Below are positions 38,201-45,340 of a DNA stretch of 64,000 nucleotides, piece by piece. The position numbers and the translations under genes are program-made. Origin of the DNA: Allomuricauda sp. CAU 1633 (lineage in GTDB: Bacteria; Bacteroidota; Bacteroidia; Flavobacteriales; Flavobacteriaceae); NCBI RefSeq assembly GCF_017313225.1, contig NZ_JAFLNE010000005.1, positions 150,191 to 214,190 on the forward strand, read 5' to 3'. The notes under the pieces are model-generated. The model made no database searches. It was given only the letters and a program-made list of their open reading frames with translations, and was not told the origin of the DNA. The number at the start of each line of letters is the position of its first letter. Positions within the stretch are counted from its first letter, which is position 1.

Positions 38201-38561
38201 AATTGATATCGACCAAGGAAACACCGGTATACCACCTATTATCTCCTGCAACACCAGCTTTTTTGGAGACATCCTCAAAATGAAGCCCTCCTTTATTTAA
38301 ATAAAGTTTATTGGATACTTGGTTTCCGGTGAAAAAAATATCTTCAAGCCCATCATTGTTGAAGTCACCGATGGCAGTTCCACCGCCCATATATAAATAG
38401 GGATAAGTGAAATAATTTAACTCTTCGGTCTCTATTATCTTGTTTTCAAATGCAATTCCGGTGATTTCGGTCGGTTTAAGCCTAAACAACTGGTTATCCT
38501 TTTCGGGAGAATGGCAAGCGACGAATAGAATTGATAAAAGAATGAAAACAATGTGTTTCAT
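35268..38561 (-). CDS. FG-GAP/VCBS repeat lipoprotein with ASPIC/UnbV domain
   Basis: 1097 residues with a lipoprotein signal ending SILFVAC (Cys16). Two arrays of FG-GAP/VCBS beta-propeller repeats, marked by DxDxDGxxD calcium-loop-like motifs (for example FNNDGLEDIF, DINSDGWLDIY, DYDGDGDLDLF, DADLDGDGDT-like variants), flank an ASPIC/UnbV domain (about 500-590, FGLGKDKTIDSLQIVWPDGE). Such proteins are surface lipoproteins that often accompany SusC/SusD pairs. It lies between the DUF5107 gene (29 bases) and the SusD gene, with a strong terminator after SusD, so its expression may be lower than that of susCD. Confidence 0.92.
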   Translation of the reverse strand: MKHIVFILLSILFVACHSPEKDNQLFRLKPTEITGIAFENKIIETEELNYFTYPYLYMGGGTAIGDFNNDGLEDIFFTGNQVSNKLYLNKGGLHFEDVSKKAGVAGDNRWYTGVSLVDINSDGWLDIYLSVAGLDGPRENELYINNGDLTFTEAAEDYGIADGSYSYQGTFFDYDIDGDLDLLVINYSPTQFKSPPEYYRHKMDNINDFDSDHFYENIDGKFIDKTKESGLSNFGLTISSSITDFNNDGFQDIYLCNDFGSPDYLYLNNGDKTFREVSAQATNHTAMYSMGSDIVDLDGDGLMDFLQLDMNPQDNYRSKANMASMNIPLFWAQVDNGLHYQYMHNVMQLNSGIVDGIPRFSDISQMTGISSTDWSWSILALDVDNDAKKDIFVTNGTRRDINNRDFFNNLNRGLAFTTPKRVLEESQKIPSQAIPNYLYKNKGDLSFEDISSSSGIGQPSFSNGMSYGDLDNDGDLDVVINNIDQTAFIYENTASDNENNNYVKIKLQGGPTNPSAIGSRIKIFTKNGMQTVDQMPVRGFQSTVSNILHFGLGKDKTIDSLQIVWPDGEITNQTNVQANQTLILNKESATTKPNAALANSVPKLFQQVEEPLQVLDFSHKENDFDDFSVQVLLPHKMSQFGPAMTIADFNGDGQDDVFLGGSSGELAALFLQNGQGSFEKQESELFETYKMSEDIDALSIDFDRDGDLDLYIVSGGNEFEPGHSNYNDRLYINNGEGGFSDGSDKLPKSPRSGSVVTSFDYDGDGDLDLFVGTRMLPHNYPFSEGSFIYENRNGRFEDVTQDIAPELMNAAMVTDAAWADINSDGRADLMLVGEWMEPWVLLQGDNGTFERADNQDLGLSEMTGWWFSIEQADLDGDGDTDFVLGNLGENYKYQATEENPFKIFAKDFNASGSTDIVLSYPQDGNYYPVRGKQCSSEQIPELKKKFKDYNSFAQADINTIYSDMGLSDALEMKASTFSSMVLRNDNGHFSKIKLPSYAQISSINDILIDDFDGNGSQDLVLAGNLYTSEIETTRNDASYGCFITFDGGLENMTAIKPSTSGLFIRGDAKKVGKINIGGQHCLIVAINDGPISIHHYK

Positions 38562-38589
38562 CTAGGGACCTCGTTTAAATTGTTAAAAA

Positions 38590-38624
38590 AACCTTCAAGT
38601 TATTTTAACAATAACTCGAAGGTT
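38590..38624 (-). terminator. Strong intrinsic terminator between susD and the FG-GAP gene
   Basis: A 15-bp stem with one mismatch (38590-38604 with 38610-38624), five-base loop, followed on the minus strand by a T7 run. It ends the susCD transcript; read-through would be needed for the genes to the left unless they have their own promoter. Confidence 0.85.
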
Positions 38625-38643
38625 TAAAACTAACTCAACTCAA

Positions 38644-40086
38644 TTATTTAATGAGATTGGGATTTGCCGCAACATCGTTTGATGGAATGGGGCACCATGG
38701 AAATGCCTCGGTTATGGCAGGATTGGAGCTGAGGGGAGTCAAATCATTGTCATAGGGATCCCTCATTGCATTGACTTCATCCAATGTCTCTGTTCTAACA
38801 ATGTCGTACCATCTAGTCCATTCACCTGCTAGCTCCCAAGCTTTTTCCCATACAATGTCCTCCCAAGTGGCGGAGGCAACGGAAGCCAGTCCGGCTCTAT
38901 TCCTTACCGCGTTTAGGGCATTCAGTGCATTTGGATCGCTGTTGTTACCGGTGGCCCTTATCTGGGCTTCTGCATAGATCAACAATAATTCGGAATAGCG
39001 TAGATAATTGATGTCCTTGTTCACATTTCCGAAATCTTGTTCTCCGAACTTTTCTATTGAATAAAGAATTTGTCCCGTATCACTAATATCAAAGGTGAAA
39101 TCTTTTCTATAGCCATCAGGAAAATTATTGTAGAACGCAATTTCCACCCACTTATCGCCAAATAAAATAGATTCAGCCTGGAAGTTTCCAGCATTCCAAC
39201 CATCCAATCCAATGTTCGCAGGGAAGGCGATAATGGCTTCCGTATTTCCATTATCACTTAAACTGGTTGCCTGTGTACCCATGATACCACTCAGTTCTTC
39301 CTCCAACTCAAATGGACCATTGTCTATCACATTTTTAGCCTCAGCTGCCGCAAGGGCATAGTTTTCCGTTTTTTTCAATGGAAATCCGGCAGTGGTCAAA
39401 TATACATTGGCCAATAGGGATTGAGCCATCCAACGGGTAGCTCTATAAATGCCATTTACCGGGGCAGGCCCCAAATGGCTCTTGGCAAATTCCAAATCCT
39501 CGATTATCAATGCATATATTTCCTCAAAGGTCGCCAAAGGTTCTTGGCCTGTCACATCTCTTTGAGATGTAATAAGTGGCACGGTTCCCCAAGTTCTAAC
39601 CAATTCAAAATATATTAACCCTCTTAGATAATGCACTTCTCCAAGTGATCTTTCCAATAATTCCACATCGGCACCTTGCACAAAACTGCGCATTTGTTCT
39701 TCATTGTCCAGAAAGGTGTTGGCAGCACCTATTATTTCCCATAATTGATTCCAACCGTTGGTTTGCCATGGGTTTGTGGCCAAGGGTTGCATTTGGTCAT
39801 ATTCAAGATAAAATGTTTTATTGGAGCCTGTGGCCGCAGTTCTGTCATCGGCTGCCCAAAAGTGACAATAGTTTTCACTGTTGGCAAACAGCCTATCGGC
39901 CATTACGGAATATACACCAAGGGTTCCTGATTCAATATCGGCAACGCTGCTATAGAATTGCTCTGCTGCTAATTCACCTCTCGTATCCACGGGAAGATCA
40001 CCACTACATGAAATGAAGCCTACCACAAGAAAACACAGTAATAGCGTCTTTTCCACAGAATTAGTTATTTGTCTAGTATTATTCAT
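38644..40086 (-). CDS. SusD/RagB family nutrient-binding outer membrane lipoprotein
   Basis: 480 residues. Lipoprotein signal ending CFLVVGFISC (Cys28). SusD-like N-terminal domain with TPR-like helices (YLRGLIYFELVRTWGTVPLI) and the C-terminal RagB/SusD domain (INYLRYSELLLIYAEAQIRATG and the ALNAVRNRAGL segment, then WEKAWELAGEWTRWYDIVR). It covers the SusC channel at the cell surface and binds the glycan. It starts four bases after the SusC stop codon, as expected for a susCD pair. The hairpin at 38590 follows. Confidence 0.96.
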   Translation of the reverse strand: MNNTRQITNSVEKTLLLCFLVVGFISCSGDLPVDTRGELAAEQFYSSVADIESGTLGVYSVMADRLFANSENYCHFWAADDRTAATGSNKTFYLEYDQMQPLATNPWQTNGWNQLWEIIGAANTFLDNEEQMRSFVQGADVELLERSLGEVHYLRGLIYFELVRTWGTVPLITSQRDVTGQEPLATFEEIYALIIEDLEFAKSHLGPAPVNGIYRATRWMAQSLLANVYLTTAGFPLKKTENYALAAAEAKNVIDNGPFELEEELSGIMGTQATSLSDNGNTEAIIAFPANIGLDGWNAGNFQAESILFGDKWVEIAFYNNFPDGYRKDFTFDISDTGQILYSIEKFGEQDFGNVNKDINYLRYSELLLIYAEAQIRATGNNSDPNALNALNAVRNRAGLASVASATWEDIVWEKAWELAGEWTRWYDIVRTETLDEVNAMRDPYDNDLTPLSSNPAITEAFPWCPIPSNDVAANPNLIK

Positions 40087-40090
40087 TTTC

Positions 40091-43000
40091 TTAAAATTTT
40101 AAATTTAAACCTGTCGTAAATGTCATTGAAGTGGGCAAAGCCCCAATATCAACTCCTGATAGTCTATCATTTTCGCCTCCGTTGTTCACCTCAGGATCTA
40201 AACCAGAGTAGTCGGTAATGGTAAATACGTTTTGAGCACTTACATATAATCTCAAAGACTCTGCGCCGATGGCTTGCATGGCAGGCCCATCAAGGGTGTA
40301 GCCCAATGAAACATTCTTTAGCCTAATAAACGAACCATCTTCCACAAACTCAGAAGATAGACTTTGCGTATTGGTAGCGTTTAATGATGGTAGTGGTGCC
40401 GATGTGTTGCTTGGAGTCCAAGTATTTCTTAATTCAGCAGAAGTACCGAATGGAATTCTTCCGTCTCGTCCTATGATAAGTGCCCGTGCACGATTAAATA
40501 CATCATTGCCGGAAACACCTTGAATAAAGAAATTCAAATCAAAACCTCCAAAAGATAGGTTGTTGTTTATCCCATAGGTGAAATCCGGATTTGGGTCACC
40601 AATAATGGCTCTCTCTTCTGCATAAACTGCATTACCATCCGCTGAGTTTACGCCTTCATAAACGTAGCCATAGAAGGATCCAATTGGCTCTCCAACACGA
40701 ACAATGGCAGGTGCTGGAATGGAACCACCAACCGTCAAAGCAGGGAACACTTCAGTTTCATCACCTATTAAACTCAACACTTTGTTCCTGTTGCTTGATA
40801 GGTTTGCACTTACATCCCAAAAGAATTTTTCATTCTGTATAATGTTTGCGGACAAGGTTAGATCAAAACCTTTGTTCTCAACTTCTCCCGCATTAATCAC
40901 TTGATCCACCCTACCGGTAAACCTTGGCAATTGTCTTGTAAGCAACAGATCTTCTGTCTCTTTAATATAGTATTCTGCCGATAAATTGAATCTATCATTC
41001 AAAATACCGATGTCAAAACCTATATTGGTTTGAGTGGTTGTTTCCCACGTTAAGTCGGGATTGGCTAGCCGAGTGCCAGGTAGTATGGCCGTACTCCCTG
41101 TAGCTCCACCATTCGGGATCCAAGGGTTGTTCCGCAATAGGTTAAGGGCGTCATTGGTACCTATGAGTTCATTACCCGTTTGTCCCCATCCGCCTCTAAG
41201 CCTAAGCGTACTTATGGTTTCTGAATTAAAAAAATCTTCGTTGTTGATGTTCCATCCCAAAGCAAAAGAACTGAACAAACCGCCTTGATCTTTTAGAAAA
41301 ACGCTTGATTCATCATATCTAATGGAAGCTGTAACCAAATACCTCGAGTCATAGTTATAGGTGGCGCGACCGATAACGGACCTTAAATTCCGTTCAGAAT
41401 AATTACTGCCAATCGTTTGGGTATCGGCCAAACCTATATTATCGAAAAGTGTACTTGCTGTGAAAAATCCTCTTCCATCTGCATTAAAGCCTTTTGACAA
41501 GTTTTTCCTTTCCTCAAATATGGCGGTTGCATCCAAATTGTGTTTTTCATTGAATGTATTGTTGTAATTCAACTTAAGGGCATATTGCGTTTTGGTATTG
41601 TTGTTGGTGTTCTGCCCAGCAGTAATATCTGCAGCATCATTGTTGGCAGGCGTAAAATATGCATAGGAATTGTTAGCATAGTCTATACCCCCGCTTATAT
41701 TGAAGTCCAGATTTTTTAAAAGATTGTAATTCAATGTCATGTTGGCCTGAACCCTGTTGTTGGAATTGACCTGGCTATTTTCCAGGGCAGAAAAAATGGG
41801 ATTTGTAAGAACAGACTCTTGAACACCTCCAACAACCAAAGTTTGTCTATTATAGTTGCCATTGACATCATAAATAGGTGTGGTTTTGTCAAAACCAACA
41901 GCACCCAAAGCCAATCCGGCACCAAATCCTGGGGAATTGTTCAGTCCTTCTTGACGAATAAGGTTAAGCGAGGTACTCATGCTTAATTTGTCCGTTAAAT
42001 CCACATTTATATTGGATCTTAGGGAATACCTCTTAAAGTCAGAGTTAATGGCTATACCCTCTTGGTCAAAATAATTTCCAGACACATAATAATTTATCTT
42101 TTCAGCCCCTCCCCTAAAGGATAGTTGGTAGTTTTGGGCAACGGCCGTTCTGTACACTTCATCTTGATAGTTGACCGAGTTTGCAATAAAGGCATCTATT
42201 TTTTGCTGTGTATCGAAAACGGGAATGGGATTTCCGGTTGCACCAATATTTTTGGTGTTTGCATAATCAATAAATTCGCCCACACCCAAAAGGTCAATGG
42301 TGTTAGAGGGCTTGGAAAAACTCAAAAAGCTACCAAATTCAATGGTTGTTTTCCCTGGAACACCTGTTTTGGTGGTAATAATAATAACACCATTGGCCGC
42401 CCTGTTACCGTAAATTGCCGAGGCACTGGCATCTTTCAGCACACTGATGGATTGTATGTCAGCAGGGTTTACTGAATTGATATCAACATCAATAAGCCCA
42501 TCCACAACAACAAGTGGTGAGTTACTACCAGTAATGGAATTGCTACCCCTTACCCTAATCTTTAAGCCAGCACCAGGAGCACCGGAATTTTGAGTAAGTT
42601 GAACACCTGAGGCTCGACCCTGTAAGGCCTGGTCAACATTTATCAAGGGGCTTTTTTCAAGGTCCCGAACACCGACCACTGAGACCGCTCCTGTAAGGTC
42701 CTCCTTTTTGACCGATCTACCATAGCCCACAATCACAACTTCATCCAGTCCGGCTGCACTTTCCAGTAAGGTTACATTGATGGAACTTTGACCGTTTACT
42801 GCAATCTCTTTGGTGGCAAAACCGATGTAGGATATGACCAAGGTCGCATTATCGTTGGCCACTGTCAGTGAGAAATTACCATCAAAATCAGCGGTAACCC
42901 CATTGGTCGTACCTTTTTCAACAACATTGGCCCCTGGCAAAGGGGTTCCTTGATCATCAACAATGGTACCATTTACCTGGAATTGCAGGTTTTCGACCAC

Positions 43001-43384
43001 CACCGGATCGTTCGGATTTCTTTTCACGATGATCGTTTCTTCCTCCGTAAATTCATAGCTGAAATTGATAGGGGAAAGACTTTTGTCCAATAGTTCGCCA
43101 ACCTTGATTGTCCCTTCGTTCAGCATAACGTCTGGGGCCATTTTAATCAGGTCATGGCGATAAATAAACTTATAATCCGTCTGCTTATTTATGAGACGGA
43201 ATACCTGTTTTATGGTTAACGTTTTATCCTTGTCAATAAAAATATCCGCATTTTGAGCTTCTGCTTCCGAAGTTCCTAAGGAGAAGACTACCGTACACCA
43301 TAAGAAAACTAATGCTTTCATAATGTGTTTCAAAAGAACCCCCCCAAAAAAACGAGGAAGTCCTTGAATAGATTTAATTTCCAT
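40091..43384 (-). CDS. SusC/RagA TonB-linked outer membrane transporter with STN domain
   Basis: 1097 residues. A Sec signal (MKALVFLWCTVVFSLG; starts at 43384 or 43321 both possible), then an STN domain (about 55-125, secretin/TonB N-terminus that receives signals) with FRLINKQTDYKFIYRHDL, the carboxypeptidase-like domain (FQVNGTIVDDQGTPLPGANVVEKGT), the plug (LVVVDGLIDVDINSVNPADIQSISVLKDASASAIYG) and a beta-barrel to the C-terminal FTTGLNLKF. The STN domain is the hallmark of transporters that signal to an adjacent FecR anti-sigma factor and ECF sigma factor, both encoded here. A weak hairpin may sit in the 89-base spacer after fecR. Confidence 0.96.
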   Translation of the reverse strand: MEIKSIQGLPRFFGGVLLKHIMKALVFLWCTVVFSLGTSEAEAQNADIFIDKDKTLTIKQVFRLINKQTDYKFIYRHDLIKMAPDVMLNEGTIKVGELLDKSLSPINFSYEFTEEETIIVKRNPNDPVVVENLQFQVNGTIVDDQGTPLPGANVVEKGTTNGVTADFDGNFSLTVANDNATLVISYIGFATKEIAVNGQSSINVTLLESAAGLDEVVIVGYGRSVKKEDLTGAVSVVGVRDLEKSPLINVDQALQGRASGVQLTQNSGAPGAGLKIRVRGSNSITGSNSPLVVVDGLIDVDINSVNPADIQSISVLKDASASAIYGNRAANGVIIITTKTGVPGKTTIEFGSFLSFSKPSNTIDLLGVGEFIDYANTKNIGATGNPIPVFDTQQKIDAFIANSVNYQDEVYRTAVAQNYQLSFRGGAEKINYYVSGNYFDQEGIAINSDFKRYSLRSNINVDLTDKLSMSTSLNLIRQEGLNNSPGFGAGLALGAVGFDKTTPIYDVNGNYNRQTLVVGGVQESVLTNPIFSALENSQVNSNNRVQANMTLNYNLLKNLDFNISGGIDYANNSYAYFTPANNDAADITAGQNTNNNTKTQYALKLNYNNTFNEKHNLDATAIFEERKNLSKGFNADGRGFFTASTLFDNIGLADTQTIGSNYSERNLRSVIGRATYNYDSRYLVTASIRYDESSVFLKDQGGLFSSFALGWNINNEDFFNSETISTLRLRGGWGQTGNELIGTNDALNLLRNNPWIPNGGATGSTAILPGTRLANPDLTWETTTQTNIGFDIGILNDRFNLSAEYYIKETEDLLLTRQLPRFTGRVDQVINAGEVENKGFDLTLSANIIQNEKFFWDVSANLSSNRNKVLSLIGDETEVFPALTVGGSIPAPAIVRVGEPIGSFYGYVYEGVNSADGNAVYAEERAIIGDPNPDFTYGINNNLSFGGFDLNFFIQGVSGNDVFNRARALIIGRDGRIPFGTSAELRNTWTPSNTSAPLPSLNATNTQSLSSEFVEDGSFIRLKNVSLGYTLDGPAMQAIGAESLRLYVSAQNVFTITDYSGLDPEVNNGGENDRLSGVDIGALPTSMTFTTGLNLKF

Positions 43385-43473
43385 AAATTTGTATTGGTTT
43401 AGTTAAACATAGGTTTGATTAATCTGCGAGGAAAAAGGCCAGTGCTGTGGAAGGTTATGGTCTTTTCCTTTTT

Positions 43474-44637
43474 TTATCTAATCGTTATCGTTTTGTCATC
43501 TATTAAAAATTTTACTTGACCTTCACTGGTCGCTTCTATTAATTTGAGAATATAATCGATGGATTCTGACCTTTCAATGATACCCGTGAAGAGGAAATTC
43601 TTGTGCTCCCCATTTTCAAAAATGATTTCGGCATCATACCAACGTGATAAGGTGGCCATGATTTCGCCCAACGATTTTTCATTGAAAGTGAACAGGCCGT
43701 TGATCCAAGAAACCTCTTGATATACATCAACTTCCTCTATTGTTATTGCATCGCTGCCCGCTAGGATTCTTGATTGTTGGTTGGGTTTAAGGATTTTACT
43801 TTCCCCACCATTTTGAACATTGACCTTGCCCTCGACCAAGGTGGTCTTAATTTCATCCTCCTCATTATAGGCCTTTACATTGAACTCGGTCCCTAGAACA
43901 CCTATCTTCTGGGATTTGGTAAGTACTTGAAAATCTGCGCCATTGTGTGCAGTGCTAGGAGAGACTTTAAAATAAGCCTCACCATACAAAAGTTCTATTT
44001 GACGTGTTTGGTTTTTTGGAAATTCTACAGGATATTTCAGTTTGGACTCGGAATTCAACCAAACTTCGGTTCCATCGGACAATTGGACAAAAAACTGCCC
44101 TCCCCGAGGAATGGTAAGGTAATTATACTGAAGTTCTTTAACCGGCTTTTTACCTTCCGATGATGTGGAATAAATAAGTTCAGATCCGTCGCTCTTCAAT
44201 TTACTGTCCCCATATTGTTTTCCCTTCTCAAGGGCTACCTGATTTCCATTTTCCAACGTAAGGATGGCTTTATCGGAACCAACCTCAATGGTGGTCATGG
44301 GCCTTGGTGCGGACACTGTTTTTACATTTTGATCAATGTAATCCCATTGGAAAAATATGCTGCCAGCAATCAAAACAATGGAAGCTGCAACCGCCAATTT
44401 TTTATACATCTGGGCCTTACGCTTCCGTTTGCTGATCCTAAGCCTCTCCTGGATAGCTTTTTTGGCCTTATTGACATCATATTCTGACATACCAAGAATG
44501 ATTAAATATTCGGTTCTAACAAGTTTCTTGAAAGATGGCAAATTATTTTCATCCCTCAGCCAAATATCGAGTTGGTCCAACTCATCAATATCAGCCTCAT
44601 TATTCAGGAATTTGATGATTATTCTTTCTATTTCCAA
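43474..44637 (-). CDS. FecR-family anti-sigma factor
   Basis: 387 residues from TTG at 44637. Longer in-frame starts run into the divergent sigma factor gene and lack homology, whereas ERIIIKFLNNEADIDELDQLDIWL is the usual FecR N-terminus. One membrane segment (about 72-92, AVAASIVLIAGSIFF), then the periplasmic FecR domain (TIPRGGQFFVQLSDGTEVWLNSESKLKYP, FKVSPSTAHNGADFQV, GVLGTEFNVKAYNEEDE) and a C-terminal STN-like domain (LGEIMATLSRWYDAEIIFEN). It should hold or activate the divergently encoded ECF sigma factor in response to the SusC STN domain. Copy 1 of the 52-bp motif ends eight bases upstream. Confidence 0.92.
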   Translation of the reverse strand: MEIERIIIKFLNNEADIDELDQLDIWLRDENNLPSFKKLVRTEYLIILGMSEYDVNKAKKAIQERLRISKRKRKAQMYKKLAVAASIVLIAGSIFFQWDYIDQNVKTVSAPRPMTTIEVGSDKAILTLENGNQVALEKGKQYGDSKLKSDGSELIYSTSSEGKKPVKELQYNYLTIPRGGQFFVQLSDGTEVWLNSESKLKYPVEFPKNQTRQIELLYGEAYFKVSPSTAHNGADFQVLTKSQKIGVLGTEFNVKAYNEEDEIKTTLVEGKVNVQNGGESKILKPNQQSRILAGSDAITIEEVDVYQEVSWINGLFTFNEKSLGEIMATLSRWYDAEIIFENGEHKNFLFTGIIERSESIDYILKLIEATSEGQVKFLIDDKTITIR

Positions 44638-44644
44638 ATTGTTA

Positions 44645-44696
44645 AATATGCCGATTATGTATATAATACGTTCAATAATTGCGAACCCCTCTATTT
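44645..44696 (-). promoter_or_regulatory. 52-bp conserved motif, copy 1 (fecR-susCD operon)
   Basis: Minus-strand copy starting AAATAGAGGGGTTC, with CGTA at motif positions 27-30 and ending GGCATATT. By hand count 41 of 52 positions agree with copy 3 without gaps. It lies seven bases before the FecR start. A -35/-10-like pair (AGAGG, 17 bases, CGTA) is compatible with ECF sigma promoters, but this is inference. Confidence 0.7.
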
Positions 44697-44756
44697 TTTT
44701 TAACTTTTTTTTATATTTGTTCAAATTCTTTGTCTTTTTGAGGTAAACGGTGCAAT

Positions 44757-45299
44757 ATGAATTCTTATACTGGTGATGGTTCCTTGCTAGCACAGCAGTT
44801 GATATCTGGAAACTCCAAAGCATACGATTTTTTGATGGATTCCTACTATAAAAAACTGTGTGCCTATGCCTATACTTTGACCAAAGATCACGCCGATGCA
44901 GAGGATATTGTACAAACGGTGTTTGTGGAAATTTGGATAAACCGTAAAAAAATCGATCCCAATCTCTCAATAAAGAGTTACATGTATAAATCAGTCTATA
45001 ATGGATTTATTGACCACTATAGAAAGAGGAAGCCTGTTACCTATTTGGAAAAGAAATATTTGGAGGCCATTGATATGGTTGTCGAAGGTGAGAGGGAAGA
45101 TGAGAGTGAGCTTATAAAAAAAGTCAACCGAGAAATAGAAAGACTCCCTTCTAAATGCAAGAAAATATTTCTACTCAACAAAAAAGAGGGGCTCACCCAT
45201 GTTGAAATATCCGAACATCTGGATATCTCCATCAAAACGGTCGAGGGCCATATGACCCGGGCATTTAAAATATTGAGTGAAAAATTAAGCTTGGGATAA
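44757..45299 (+). CDS. ECF-type RNA polymerase sigma-70 factor
   Basis: 180 residues. Sigma region 2 (YKKLCAYAYTLTKDHADAEDIVQTVFVEIW, about 30-60), spacer, and region 4 (LPSKCKKIFLLNKKEGLTHVEISEHLDISIKTVEGHM, about 125-165) with the helix-turn-helix. Divergent from fecR with 119 bases between, the usual layout of a SusC-FecR-ECF cell-surface signalling system in Bacteroidota. By family knowledge it directs transcription of the neighbouring transport operon when FecR is relieved by ligand-bound SusC. The 52-bp motif points in the fecR direction only, so this gene has another promoter. Confidence 0.95.
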   Translation: MNSYTGDGSLLAQQLISGNSKAYDFLMDSYYKKLCAYAYTLTKDHADAEDIVQTVFVEIWINRKKIDPNLSIKSYMYKSVYNGFIDHYRKRKPVTYLEKKYLEAIDMVVEGEREDESELIKKVNREIERLPSKCKKIFLLNKKEGLTHVEISEHLDISIKTVEGHMTRAFKILSEKLSLG

Positions 45300-45340
45300 A
45301 GGTGAACCCCCCGCTCAATTCTTCACTCTTTGGTTTGGAG

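Noticed and set aside
44638..44970. Longer N-terminus for the FecR protein
   Set aside because: It runs into the divergent sigma-factor gene, lacks homology, and is basic and unlike FecR N-termini.
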